A stretch of 64,000 nucleotides of DNA from the NCBI GenBank assembly GCA_947289115.1, contig CAMYPG010000001.1, positions 1-64,000 on the forward strand, read 5' to 3'. Both the position numbers and the translations under genes were made by a program. Positions 1 to 8,506 of this stretch are shown here, one piece after another (positions within the stretch are counted from its first letter, which is position 1; each line of letters opens with the position of its first letter). The notes beneath the pieces are model-generated. The model was given only the letters and a program-made list of their open reading frames with translations, ran no database searches and was not told the DNA's origin. Source of the stretch: an uncultured Gardnerella sp. (lineage in GTDB: Bacteria; Actinomycetota; Actinomycetes; Actinomycetales; Bifidobacteriaceae).

Positions 1-308
1 GTTTTGCAGAAGAACACATCCATGCACAAACAAAGTTTTCAGGCAAACGACTTTTTAAAAGAAGTTGCATATATCGCAATACAAACGTGTCATTATCAAC
101 AATTGCATAAGTAGTGTTCATACAATATATGATATCTTGTTTTGGAATTTGCTTGTCAATAGATGTTTAGAATGATGATTAAAATGCTTCGGCTCTGTCG
201 CAAAGTAATTGTGCGATAAAGCCAAAGCATTATTTTCATATTTTGCAATACAAAATTGCAATACATGCATCATAAATCTATGACAAAAGTGAACAATTTA
301 TTACTATT
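1..308. other. gene-free left edge
   Basis: I see no supportable gene in this AT-rich stretch. It lies downstream of the secreted-protein gene and may hold its 3' untranslated region. A short open frame reading rightward from about 256 is antisense to that gene and is not credible. Confidence 0.5.
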
Positions 309-860
309 TCATCCAAAAATGAGACATTTCCCAGCGCCAATTGCGATTGATGCTACGATACCTGCAACATTCACCTTCAATCCAAATTTAGCGATTTGTT
401 TTGCAAGGAATTTAGCAAGCTTATCCCAAGCATGCCCTTCAATATAAGCTTTAAAATCACCACTGGAAAGCAGTTGAGCAATATCCATCCCAGGAATTAA
501 ACCTATAAGTTCGCCGCCCATGCAAGACCAAAAATCCTTATCTTGGCTATTCGCGCGGATTGCGTCCAACAGGTTATCATTTGTATATACTTGTCGAATA
601 CCTTCAGCAATGTATGCTGCCATTACTTTTCCATATTTCATCTTAAGGAGCTCATCTTTAACAGAAACCACGCCATTCTTATAACTGCTAGCTTCTTCAA
701 AAATAAAACGAACTTCTTGTTCAATTTTCTTAACATCCTGTTGTACAATAGCTGTAGACTTATTTTCAGTCGCTTCCGCAGCTGAAATTGTTGTTGACAA
801 GAATCCGAAAGACAAAACAGTCACAATCAGTGATGTTACAATCTTTTTTACCTTTAACAT
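309..860 (-). CDS. small secreted protein, unknown function
   Basis: 183 residues. The N-terminus is a classic Sec signal peptide: Lys-rich start, hydrophobic core at about 7-24, and a small-residue cleavage region near 27-30. The middle is charged and helical. The C-terminus (about 150-183) is amphipathic then hydrophobic and Gly/Ala rich, and ends in Phe-Gly. There are two cysteines, in SCMGGE near 113 and near 178. The start is supported by AAGGAG 8 bases upstream. It sits 12 bases behind the PH-like gene and is probably cotranscribed with it. I do not recognise the family. The small size and hydrophobic tail recall bacteriocin-like or membrane-active secreted peptides, but that is inference only. 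Confidence 0.75.
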   Translation of the reverse strand: MLKVKKIVTSLIVTVLSFGFLSTTISAAEATENKSTAIVQQDVKKIEQEVRFIFEEASSYKNGVVSVKDELLKMKYGKVMAAYIAEGIRQVYTNDNLLDAIRANSQDKDFWSCMGGELIGLIPGMDIAQLLSSGDFKAYIEGHAWDKLAKFLAKQIAKFGLKVNVAGIVASIAIGAGKCLIFG

Positions 861-872
861 AACCGTATCTCC

Positions 873-1334
873 TTACTTAATGTGCGATTGTATTGTTTTT
901 CTCAAATTATCAAGATTGTACACATTAAAGTGCCATACGCTAGCACTTTCCGTTGGTACACTCCATTCTTCGGTTTTACTATTGACAGTAAAGCGAATTA
1001 TTTGAGTTGTTGGCTTATTTATAACTTCAAAATTAGTGAGTTGATTCCACGGAATGCGACGAAGATGCTTATCGTCTAATTTAGCTAGATTACCCGAGCC
1101 TAAAATGGCATTCGGATTAACCACAATAAACTCATTATTAGTGGCAGCGACAATACGCGCATCAACGCCTTGCGCTACATAGAATAATTTAGGTAACAAA
1201 AATAGTTTGATTAAATCTTTCCACCAAGGGTCGTATTTCATTGTAAATACATACGTCTTATCAACTGAAAGATTGTGATCTTTAAAATACTTGACGATAT
1301 CTTCTTCTCGTATACCGCGCAAAGGATTAGTCAT
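873..1334 (-). CDS. PH-domain-like cytosolic protein
   Basis: 153 residues from the ATG at 1334, which has an excellent GGAGGTG ribosome site. An in-frame GTG four codons earlier lies inside that site and is not the start. There is no signal peptide. The pattern of beta strands (DARIVAATNNEFIVVNP, RRIPWNQLTNFEV, TTQIIRFTV) with a final helix resembles bacterial pleckstrin-homology-like (bPH/YokE-like) domains. A WWKDLIKLFLLP stretch near 38-50 is hydrophobic. First gene of a probable two-gene operon with the secreted protein. The fold call is from strand pattern only and is moderate. Confidence 0.7.
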   Translation of the reverse strand: MTNPLRGIREEDIVKYFKDHNLSVDKTYVFTMKYDPWWKDLIKLFLLPKLFYVAQGVDARIVAATNNEFIVVNPNAILGSGNLAKLDDKHLRRIPWNQLTNFEVINKPTTQIIRFTVNSKTEEWSVPTESASVWHFNVYNLDNLRKTIQSHIK

Positions 1335-1376
1335 AATAAGCACCTCCTCGTGATTCTCGTTTCGTAAATTACCAAC

Positions 1377-1421
1377 ATACTAACGTGCAGATTTTATCTA
1401 CACAAATAGGTGTACCTATTT
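1377..1421 (-). promoter_or_regulatory. promoter with overlapping operator-like dyad
   Basis: On the minus strand TTGTGT (1400-1405) and TAGTAT (1377-1382) are separated by exactly 17 bases, about 45 bases upstream of the PH-like gene. An 8+8 base inverted repeat, AAATAGGT-GT-ACCTATTT (1404-1421), overlaps the -35 element, as expected for a repressor site. The regulator is unknown; the nearby DUF2089 protein is a candidate. Confidence 0.5.
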
Positions 1422-1552
1422 TTAACGATAGTGCTTTTAGAAAACTTTTTAAAAAAACTTTTACTATTAGTAGTTTGTATGTTCCTAACAACCAACATTT
1501 AAAAATATTTACATTTTGGAACCATTCTTAAATAAAGACATATTTATGGAGC

Positions 1553-1595
1553 TATCGTGGCAGTTTTTGCTAATTTTGCAATTTCTGCCACGATA
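1553..1595. repeat. 11-bp perfect inverted repeat
   Basis: TATCGTGGCAG (1553-1563) pairs perfectly with CTGCCACGATA (1585-1595) across a 21-base loop. It lies just downstream of the small membrane protein gene. Neither side has a clear T-run, so it may be a weak terminator or an mRNA-stabilising hairpin. Confidence 0.5.
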
Positions 1596-1613
1596 ACTTG
1601 TTATTTTTGTGTT

Positions 1614-1787
1614 TTATAAGTCCTGTAATGCGATTCTTTTATCTTCTGCAGACTGCTTAGATGACTTATCGTCTTTCTTAAGAGAATGCGCATATCGAAT
1701 AAGACTTCTTGCAATAAAGAACACTAAAGCACATATAGCAAGTGCGATAAGAATGTCAATTATCGGACCAAATAATGCATAGCTCAT
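1614..1787 (-). CDS. small single-span membrane protein
   Basis: 57 residues. One hydrophobic helix (about 6-25, GPIIDILIALAICALVFFIA) is followed by a basic then charged C-terminal tail rich in Lys, Asp and Ser, which predicts a cytosolic tail. The ATG overlaps the stop of the DUF2089 gene (ATGA), the hallmark of translational coupling. The pair is therefore probably a regulator plus a small membrane partner. No family is recognised. Confidence 0.7.
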   Translation of the reverse strand: MSYALFGPIIDILIALAICALVFFIARSLIRYAHSLKKDDKSSKQSAEDKRIALQDL

Positions 1788-2077
1788 GATTCATCCTTCC
1801 TTTTTCTATATTCGTTTATGAGTGTTCGAGCTGTGTCAACATCGTATTTATCGTCAATAGCAAGACTCTTTACCAAAAGAACGAACGGATCTTCTGGTTC
1901 ATTGTCGCTTATGCGCAGTTTTTCAATAAGCCTGTTAAGCCTGATTCTCATCGTTGGGTAAGAGACTTGATACATTTGCGACATTTCTTTTAACGACCCA
2001 GACGATAATACAAAGTTCTTTATAAACGACATATCTTCATCTGTGAGATTAGCCATCCATTTTGGAATATGATCCAT
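1784..2077 (-). CDS. DUF2089-family helix-turn-helix regulator
   Basis: 97 residues. The region LTDEDMSFIKNFVLSSGSLK followed by SYPTMRIRLNRLIEKL is the helix-turn-helix part typical of DUF2089 proteins, which look like small transcription factors. The zinc-ribbon found in some family members is absent. The start has AAAGGGG 5 bases upstream. It is coupled to the 57-residue membrane protein. A near-consensus promoter and AT-rich dyads lie directly upstream, which suggests autoregulation. Confidence 0.8.
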   Translation of the reverse strand: MDHIPKWMANLTDEDMSFIKNFVLSSGSLKEMSQMYQVSYPTMRIRLNRLIEKLRISDNEPEDPFVLLVKSLAIDDKYDVDTARTLINEYRKRKDES

Positions 2078-2131
2078 ATCACCCCTTTCTTCAACCTACA
2101 AAACTTTAATTAAATTAAACTTTTATTAAAA

Positions 2132-2160
2132 ATATTAAAGTTGTTGTATGGGTTTGTCAA
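2132..2160 (-). promoter_or_regulatory. near-consensus sigma-70 promoter of the DUF2089 operon
   Basis: Minus strand TTGACA (2155-2160), 17-base spacer, TAATAT (2132-2137). The inverted AACTTTAAT / ATAAAAGTT motifs that start at the -10 and continue downstream (about 2101-2142) look like an operator for the regulator's own HTH. Confidence 0.65.
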
Positions 2161-2241
2161 GAATGAGCATGAGAGATATGACGTAAAGGGGGCTTAGGAC
2201 AATTTTAACCTATAACTCCAATCCTTATTTTTGTTTTACGC

Positions 2242-2305
2242 CTTCGATTCGCTGAGCTTGCTCAAAGTTGAAAGCACAGTGTGCTTTCAACGCGAGCGAA
2301 GTACG
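2242..2305. repeat. dispersed hairpin repeat, copy 1
   Basis: The core GTTGAAAGCACA / TGTGCTTTCAAC (2267-2291) is a near-perfect palindrome. It is flanked by GAGCTTGCTC and GCGAGCGAAG, which extend the stem with a bulge. Nearly identical copies lie at 14628-14692 and, inverted, at 57979-58029. It does not look like a gene. Confidence 0.7.
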
Positions 2306-2475
2306 TTAACATCCTGTGCACTCAACCCTAGAGCGTCGACATCTTCCCTCATACAGCAAAATCGCACTCAAAAACCGCGAGAACCCAGCTTGAAGCCGCT
2401 TCGCATTAAACCTTTTAACGATAGCCCTCGCTAAGCCCTGCTACACAAAGCTTTCAATGCACCCAGCTAATCAAT
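2301..2475. repeat. long direct repeat A next to the att core
   Basis: About 175 bases recur, diverged, at 14690-14860 and 16630-16803. Shared landmarks are TCCTGTGCACTCAACCC, TCAAAAACCGCGAGAA and CCTTTTAACGATA. In each case the repeat ends at or near a copy of the rlmD 3' end. This copy probably is the ancestral DNA downstream of rlmD, displaced by the island. Confidence 0.65.
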
Positions 2476-2506
2476 CTTTGACATCAAGACAACACTCTCG
2501 ACGTGG
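2467..2506 (-). mobile_element. attachment site (distal), displaced rlmD 3' end
   Basis: ACACTCTCGACGTGG (2492-2506) matches the site inside rlmD at 21980-21994 in 13 of 15 positions. Read on the minus strand the codons give HVESVVLMSKID-stop, closely matching the current RlmD end HVESVCLMSKV-stop. This is therefore probably the original rlmD terminus pushed 19.5 kb away by insertion, and marks the far border of the island. Confidence 0.7.
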
Positions 2507-2887
2507 CACGATAGGTCCGGATTGATGTCAGTCATCAGGAACCTATTCAGACTAATACGAAATGTAGCAACATATCTCCGTTTGTTAGTGGAAACATATC
2601 CACAAATTCTATAGCAGAAAATTCTTGATACATTCCGCTATCCATATCACGGTCTGAACCTCACCCATCCAAGGAAAAAGTTCAACTTTTTTATTTGTTT
2701 CTACTATTTATAGTGATTCCAACATAAAAGTCAAATCTTGCGAGGAACCGCCATCGCCTCAACCTTGTCCGTTCTTCCTACAAAAACAGGTCAACAGCTA
2801 TTTTTCGTCCTAACTGATAGCCAGGTTTCCGTACACTCGACCTTATCATACCTGAAAATCCTGCATTGAACGAGAGAAACATTTTAA
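2507..2887. other. gene-free junction
   Basis: No intact gene is visible. On the minus strand a short open stretch (about 2555-2661) is possibly the tail of a lost gene. I recognise no family. Confidence 0.4.
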
Positions 2888-3934
2888 CTATTTCTTTGCA
2901 TTTTCTTCCAGTTCCAACATGTATTTATCAAAGTCAGACATGAACAATCTGTCCTGAATAACACGATACTTTTCAAATTCAGTCTCGGCTTTAGCCTTGG
3001 CAATCTCTGCCGTAATCTTTCCTGCATCCTGAAGGACCTCTCTGTCATCAGCCATCAGGAATAGATCCAGACGCTTTGCCCAGTCCTCCATTGTCATCGG
3101 AATGTGACGTTCAGCACGATCCTCTGCCAGATCTAAATACGCTGAAACAATACGCTCTAATGAACGCATTTCCCGATCAGAAAGATAATTTTTTGCAACA
3201 GTCACATCACTTTTTACGATCTTGCCTTCTGGTACTGCTGCCCATGTAGTTAATCCCATATGCGGCTTGCCTGCATCTGCTCGCTCATAAATTAACTCTG
3301 CTGCCGTATGTCCGTGAACTGCATAATGCATCTTGTTCTGCACCTTGGCAAAAAACTGCTTTGTCGTTTTTGCTGTGCGGTCATAGTCAAGAGCTGTAGC
3401 ATAGATGTCCGTTATCTTCTGATAGAATCTACGCTCAGATAAACGGATCTCACGAATCTGCTCAAGCAAACGATCAAAATATTCTGTTGTGAGCACGGAA
3501 CCACCGTTTTTTAAACGCTCATCATCCATAACCCATCCTTTGATGGTATAGTCCTTTACGATGCCATTGGCCCATTTACGAAACTGCACTGCTCGTTCAT
3601 TATTCACCTTGAATCCAACAGCAATAATCATTTGAAGATTATAATGTTTCATATCACGAGTAATCTGACGTGAACCTTCGGTTTGAACTATCCGGAAATT
3701 CCGGATAGTTGTATCTTCCTCAAGCTCTAAGTCGGAATAAATCTTCTTAATATGCTCATTAATTGTACGAACATCCACGCCATACAGCGTGGCCATCATC
3801 TTCTGTGTCAGCCATATGTTTTCGTCCTCATAGCGCATCTCAATACTGTCCTGCTGATCGCCGACAGAGGCAACATAGGTCAGATATTCTGCCGCACTGG
3901 AACGAATGGTTATTTCATCTTTTTTCTTTTTCAA
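2888..3934 (-). CDS. rhuM: RhuM-family protein
   Basis: 348 residues, typical for the family. The N-terminal half holds the RhuM hallmarks: IWLTQKMMATLYGVDVRTINEH, TTIRNFRIVQTEG, HYNLQMIIAVGFKVNNERAVQFRKWA. These describe an HTH-like segment and the conserved RhuM core. A helical C-terminal half follows (EIRLSERRFYQKITDIYATA). RhuM proteins were named from a Salmonella pathogenicity island; their biochemical role is unsettled, and they are often found with restriction and toxin-antitoxin genes. It is the last gene of a minus-strand operon, 64 bases behind the SEC-C gene. Its start is an ATG with a GGAGG-like site. Codon use and context suggest a Firmicutes origin. Confidence 0.85.
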   Translation of the reverse strand: MKKKKDEITIRSSAAEYLTYVASVGDQQDSIEMRYEDENIWLTQKMMATLYGVDVRTINEHIKKIYSDLELEEDTTIRNFRIVQTEGSRQITRDMKHYNLQMIIAVGFKVNNERAVQFRKWANGIVKDYTIKGWVMDDERLKNGGSVLTTEYFDRLLEQIREIRLSERRFYQKITDIYATALDYDRTAKTTKQFFAKVQNKMHYAVHGHTAAELIYERADAGKPHMGLTTWAAVPEGKIVKSDVTVAKNYLSDREMRSLERIVSAYLDLAEDRAERHIPMTMEDWAKRLDLFLMADDREVLQDAGKITAEIAKAKAETEFEKYRVIQDRLFMSDFDKYMLELEENAKK

Positions 3935-3998
3935 ATAAGAGACCTCCTTCTTCGATAAATCACTCTATAATAAACAATGAATGAATTTCTGTATGCTC

Positions 3999-4835
3999 TC
4001 ATCGCCCATGACAACGCTTATACTTCTTCCCACTTCCACATGGACACAATTCATTGCGGCCTATCTTCTTCGGCCAATTTGCTCTTTCCTGAACCATAAT
4101 AGGAATTTTTCCGTCATGCATAAGTTCAAGTTCCCTAAGACGATATAAATATTCAGAGACTCCCAATATAGCTTGAAACATACACATTGCCTCATTTTCA
4201 AATTCAAGCAAATATTCTGTTTTCTTTTTTGTTCTATCTTTCGGATTAGGAATATAAGTTATCAGCTGGTCTACTGAATTGTATTCAACATCATTATGAC
4301 CGATAGCATTTCTCAATTTCGCATTCACGAGGATTTTCAAAAAGCCTGTATAGTCCTCAGAATCCAAGCAAAAATGATATCTTGATGCTTTTGTGAGTTT
4401 AATATAATCCTCTAAAAACTTTACATTTTTCTCAATCGGATTCATAGCATTGATATCAGACCTATACTTAATATTGTTAAGAGCAACAGGAATAATCATC
4501 AAATTACCTAATGCCTCATAAACATCCAGATAAAACTGTTTTACACTATCAAAACTGCTCGTTGTGGAACCTTCGTATTCAAAATCAAAAGAATTATCTT
4601 TACAGTATTGTATAGCCAATGCAGGTATAAGTCTTTGATATACGACCATAAACTCATCGTAGACCTTGTAGATCAGTTCCTGTAATTCTTCAAGGTGGAA
4701 TCCATCATGAAAATTAAGGAACTCAATCAGGTCTTTCATTTGCGCTGAATCCATTTTCAATATTCCAGTGCTAAACGAAAGGTCATTATAGATATCTTTT
4801 CTTAATGATGAATAAAATCCATATACCTCAATCAT
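3999..4835 (-). CDS. SEC-C motif protein of a candidate defence operon
   Basis: 278 residues from the ATG at 4835, which has GAGAG upstream. A TTG at 4850 overlapping the preceding stop is an alternative start. The last 20 residues carry the SEC-C zinc motif CPCGSGKKYKRCHG, a C-x-C-x8-C-H metal site also found at the end of SecA. The bulk is helical with no recognised catalytic motif; the Tyr/Phe-rich middle resembles HEPN-like or AbiV-like helical proteins, but this is only an impression. It overlaps or abuts the zinc-ribbon gene and precedes rhuM, so it is probably one partner of a multi-protein complex. Confidence 0.8.
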   Translation of the reverse strand: MIEVYGFYSSLRKDIYNDLSFSTGILKMDSAQMKDLIEFLNFHDGFHLEELQELIYKVYDEFMVVYQRLIPALAIQYCKDNSFDFEYEGSTTSSFDSVKQFYLDVYEALGNLMIIPVALNNIKYRSDINAMNPIEKNVKFLEDYIKLTKASRYHFCLDSEDYTGFLKILVNAKLRNAIGHNDVEYNSVDQLITYIPNPKDRTKKKTEYLLEFENEAMCMFQAILGVSEYLYRLRELELMHDGKIPIMVQERANWPKKIGRNELCPCGSGKKYKRCHGR

Positions 4836-4846
4836 ATGGACAGCTC

Positions 4847-5350
4847 TCAATGTTTCGAATTCATCTCTACATTGAAAAAAAAATGACCAGAAAACTCCTT
4901 TTGAATCTCTTGAGTTAAGTATTCGCTATTGTTTTTTGCTAAATTGAGAATTCTTTTATAGTTCTTCCACTTTTTGGCAGTTACGTTCAACTTAGACACA
5001 TCTTGTCCAAATTCCTCATAAGAATCATTCGTTTTCATACAATTCATATATCGAATAAACGGTGTAATCACTAGTCTCTCTAAATCAGCTGCTTCTACTT
5101 GTTTTAAGGTAGGAAATTCACCAGAACACTCAATAATGTAATCCGCATTTTCGCCCTGAACTTCATCAGCATTATCAAAAGAAAAACTTAACCCCGGACG
5201 ATCTTGCCCTATCTTCACGCTACCAGACAAAGAGGTTCCACATTTACCGCATGCTACTTCTATCGGATGTTCTTCTTGACAGCCAACTTGTAAACGAACT
5301 CTAGTAATACATCCGCAAACCTGACATTTTATAAAAGTATTAAAAACCAT
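4847..5350 (-). CDS. zinc-ribbon protein of a candidate defence operon
   Basis: 167 residues. The N-terminus has two CxxC knuckles (CQVC near 9-12, CGKC near 34-37), the layout of a rubredoxin-like zinc ribbon. The rest is helical and unrecognised. It starts 23 bases after the GmrSD-like gene, with AAAGGAGG upstream, and its stop touches the SEC-C gene, so it is translated from the same message. Possible roles are nucleic-acid or protein recognition for the neighbouring nuclease; that is inference from context. Confidence 0.8.
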   Translation of the reverse strand: MVFNTFIKCQVCGCITRVRLQVGCQEEHPIEVACGKCGTSLSGSVKIGQDRPGLSFSFDNADEVQGENADYIIECSGEFPTLKQVEAADLERLVITPFIRYMNCMKTNDSYEEFGQDVSKLNVTAKKWKNYKRILNLAKNNSEYLTQEIQKEFSGHFFFNVEMNSKH

Positions 5351-5373
5351 AAAACCTGCCTCCTTTCGCTGGA

Positions 5374-7194
5374 TTACATAAACATATCATCGTTCCAAAC
5401 GAGTTTTACCAAGTCAATGAGTACTGCTATTCTTTCAGCAATTTCATTCTTACCAAATGAAGCATACGATTTGAAGCCAAGATTATTATCTAAAACGAAC
5501 TTCTTAAATTGGGGATTATTCTGATATGCCAGATCACCAAGTGATTCAGTATAGATATTTCCTTCATTGGAACAGTACTTTTTCAGTTTGTAATCATACT
5601 TTGCATCATTTAAGCTTGCATTGATGCTCTTATGAAGAAGCAATAACGCACCGATGCTATTTCTCCAACGTCTGAAATCGTCTCGGTCAGAATATTCCGC
5701 GGTAAACCATTCATAATGGTCTGTAATAATGTGCTCAATCTCAAATGGATTCTTTGTTTGAGTGTTCATGTAATTGCAGTAGTTTGATGCAACACCAGTA
5801 TGTTCTTCAATAAATCCTGTAATACGTGCAAGGATATTCTTAATGTATTTCTTAGTAAAGCTGTTAAGTCCTAAATTACTTAATGCTGCTGCCGGGTCAA
5901 ATGCGAGATTGATATACTGCTGTTCTAATTTCTGTTTCAATGTAGGTATGTCTGTCATGCGGATATCCTTAGTAACATTGAAAACAAAGTTTTTAATTGT
6001 GCTGTAATTTACAGAGCTGCACTTCGTTACTCTGGATACAATCAAAACATCAATAAATCTTGCTACCAGATTAATCTTCTCAATAATAACTGGCCATGAA
6101 TCTTCATAACATACAGGTGCTAATAATAGCTGTGGCTGTAATGTGAAGTTAACTTGCGCATTGTAATATACATACTTTGTTTCTTCAGCGAACGTTGTTT
6201 CTGCCTGACGGATACGCTCATAAACCTCTGCGAATTTTGCAAATTTCTTTATGAACAACTCAAAGTCATCGGAACCATTAAGTCCCAGCTTATCACGTTC
6301 ATCTCGTACCCATTTGTGGAAGAAACCGCCGATGATATCAAAATCCTTATTTACTGCACCAGCTTTTGCTTCACGAATTGTTTCTGCATAGTGAGCTCTC
6401 AACCATGCCTTAATAAAGATCTCATCGCCTTTGTCATCGTACTTCTTCAAAGTAAGAACTTTTTCTTTCCAAAGGCCATTCATTTTTTCTCGTATGGAGT
6501 CAGATTTTATCTCCGAAAGCAAATAGCCCTTCAACATTTCGGTGGATGTCAAACTCAAACCACGATCATTCATTGTAACGAATATCTTATGAGCGTCCTG
6601 TTCTGTTGTTGCTACAATCTCAATAAAGAATACTTTCTCCGCAACCCAATCACAAAAATGCAGCAACATATCATCTGTAATGCATGCCGGGAAAACATCC
6701 TGAATATCTTGATAACGACCATATAGATTTTTTACGGACTCACCAGCACCAGTAGTATCAAAGTCAGTATCGTTGAAAATTGCATTCATACAATCCTGCC
6801 GGTCATCTACATTGATATTAAAAGACTTCGAGCCAAAGGACTCAGAGAAAATCATGGTCTCAATCATGTTATAACTCTGACCGATGCTCTTTAATCTGTT
6901 ATTAAGATACATCAGTAGCAATGTCAAAGATGAGAATCTTTGCTGACCATCGATAATAGCATTCTCCCTACCAGCTAATACAATGGATCCCATAAAATAC
7001 GCTCCATAATCAGCAACTGCTAGTCTAGAGTCCCCCGGATGATAATACTCTAAAAATTCCGAAGTTAAATCGTCTATCAGTTCTTCAATATGCTTTCTCT
7101 GCCACATATACTCACGCTGATAATAATGAATTGAATATTTTGTATTCTGCAAAAGCTGCTTGAGATTCTTTGGTGAACCTTCTATCTTTTTCAT
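5374..7194 (-). CDS. GmrSD-type DUF262/DUF1524 restriction protein
   Basis: 606 residues, full length for a fused GmrS-GmrD protein. The N-terminal DUF262 domain carries the ParB-like nucleotide site IIDGQQRFSS (DGQQR at 82-86). The C-terminal DUF1524 domain carries a His-Asn-His-like nuclease set: FEIEHIITDH near 485, then WRNSIGALLLLHKSINASL. In the founding GmrSD family these proteins are type IV enzymes that cut DNA with modified (for example glucosylated) bases. First complete gene of a four-gene operon with zinc-ribbon, SEC-C and RhuM proteins, which is not the usual solitary context. Its ATG overlaps the stop of a truncated upstream frame (TAATG), and GGAGGAGG precedes it. Confidence 0.9.
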   Translation of the reverse strand: MKKIEGSPKNLKQLLQNTKYSIHYYQREYMWQRKHIEELIDDLTSEFLEYYHPGDSRLAVADYGAYFMGSIVLAGRENAIIDGQQRFSSLTLLLMYLNNRLKSIGQSYNMIETMIFSESFGSKSFNINVDDRQDCMNAIFNDTDFDTTGAGESVKNLYGRYQDIQDVFPACITDDMLLHFCDWVAEKVFFIEIVATTEQDAHKIFVTMNDRGLSLTSTEMLKGYLLSEIKSDSIREKMNGLWKEKVLTLKKYDDKGDEIFIKAWLRAHYAETIREAKAGAVNKDFDIIGGFFHKWVRDERDKLGLNGSDDFELFIKKFAKFAEVYERIRQAETTFAEETKYVYYNAQVNFTLQPQLLLAPVCYEDSWPVIIEKINLVARFIDVLIVSRVTKCSSVNYSTIKNFVFNVTKDIRMTDIPTLKQKLEQQYINLAFDPAAALSNLGLNSFTKKYIKNILARITGFIEEHTGVASNYCNYMNTQTKNPFEIEHIITDHYEWFTAEYSDRDDFRRWRNSIGALLLLHKSINASLNDAKYDYKLKKYCSNEGNIYTESLGDLAYQNNPQFKKFVLDNNLGFKSYASFGKNEIAERIAVLIDLVKLVWNDDMFM

Positions 7195-7274
7195 TAAGCT
7201 TCCTCCTCCAGAAACAGTTCCGGTGTATTATACCAAGCCAACTCAGCATCTGCTTTAACACCCTTGTTAAGACA
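7194..7274 (-). pseudogene. 3' remnant of a lost upstream gene
   Basis: A short frame encoding a tail that includes ADAELAWYNTPELFLEEEA ends in a TAA overlapping the GmrSD-like ATG. Overlap of this sort is normal between operon partners, so this looks like the last codons of a former first gene. It was cut at about 7274, where the ABC-exporter remnant begins. Too short to identify. Confidence 0.4.
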
Positions 7275-7297
7275 TTATAATAGTGATTTCTTGAGTT

Positions 7298-8403
7298 CTA
7301 GCCCTGTTCCTGATTTATAAAAAACGTATTCTGCTTCGTGTTGTAATATGTACAGAGCAGATTTCCTTGAAAAGCCATATTTTTGAATTTCAATTGAACG
7401 CTTATTTGTTGAACCATTTCTATGTTTCCAAATTCTAAACCTTGTTCTGTCTTTTTCTTTGGAAGCGGAACGGTTAAAACTTTGTCAATCGCCTTTAATG
7501 CCTCCTTAAATACAATAGAAAAATGTTGTAGAGTAGCTGTCTTGCTTATGGATGCTGTAAACGCAGATGATAAAATAATTGCAAGTATAAAATTAAGGGT
7601 TGTAATATTTCCATAGTAAAGAAATATACTTCCCAAAATCATGACAATAACTACTCCAATTTCCATAAATATGTCAATAAGTCCCATTGGAATTGTGATT
7701 GCCCCCATACTCTTTTTAACCTAGTAAACATACTCTCTTGCCGTTTTTAATGCTCTTTCACTTATCTCCTCTTCTTTCGAAAAGGCCTTAATAACAGAAA
7801 TATTTTTTACATATTCCATTAGCTCTTCTCTCATCTTCTTTTCGTGATTAAAATAAATAGCAAAGTTTTTATCCATTGTTTTCTGCGAAAGAACTTTTAC
7901 CAAATACATAAGTGGAACTCCGGCAATCATTCCAAGAGCAAGACGCCAATCCACAAAAATCATAGCTACAAAAATAATGGTAGGTAGAAGTGTAACTGAC
8001 ATTATTTCAGGAAGACCATGGGCAAGGTATACTTCCACTTGTTCCACATCATGCTGAACAATGTTGGTAAGCTCTCCTGTATTATGTTCTTTAAAAAATC
8101 CTAAACTTAGTTTTTTTAGATGATCAATAATATCTAACCTAAGTTCTGTTAATTTTTCGTATGCTTTCTCATGAGCAACCTTTGTTGCAAAATAGTAAAA
8201 CATGCCTTTTAACACAAATGATATAAAGATTCCAAAGAATACATACTTTAAATTCTCTTCGTTAATATTGTTTGTGATTAAAGAACTAATCAAGTATACA
8301 AGTAGGATTTGTGGTATCAAATCAAATACTATTTTTAAAGCAAGAAGTGAATTGGATAAACTATTTTTCCCTATCACTTTTTCCTTAATTCTTTTTCTGG
8401 CAT
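7298..8403 (-). pseudogene. decayed ABC exporter (membrane domain only)
   Basis: Fragments in one reading direction match a multidrug-type ABC half-transporter. Its six-helix membrane domain includes GFFKEHNTGELTNIVQHDVE and a coupling segment ISVIKAFSKEEE. There are at least three lesions: a frameshift just after the proper start at 8403 (ATG with AAAGGAG), an in-frame TAG at 7721-7723 after AREYVY, and loss of the whole ATPase domain, since the frame becomes unrelated after LKFKNMAF near 7370. A TetR-type fragment upstream was probably its regulator. Non-functional remnant of Firmicutes-like DNA. Confidence 0.8.
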
Positions 8404-8466
8404 GAACAACGCTCCTTTCAAAACTGAATAATACTGAACTTTAATTCAGCATTAAGGTTTAAAATA

Positions 8467-8497
8467 AGACTTTGCTGATTACGCAAAGTCTATTTTT
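8467..8497. terminator. hairpin terminator between regulator and exporter remnants
   Basis: AGACTTTGC (8467-8475) pairs with GCAAAGTCT (8483-8491), followed by TATTTTTTA on the plus side and TTATTTT on the minus side. It could act in both directions. It lies just downstream of the TetR fragment. Confidence 0.6.
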
Positions 8498-8506
8498 TAG
8501 TGCTGA

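Noticed and set aside
2231..2434. Plus-strand frame resembling another at 14654-14857 (shared residues such as KPLRIKPFND)
   Set aside because: Both lie inside the long direct repeats, begin in or near hairpins without ribosome sites, and the third repeat copy (16630-16803) has stops in the same frame. Similarity reflects repeated DNA, not protein selection.
6154..6726. 190-codon plus-strand frame opposite the GmrSD-like gene
   Set aside because: Antisense shadow; Cys/Phe-rich composition arises from the complementary codons.
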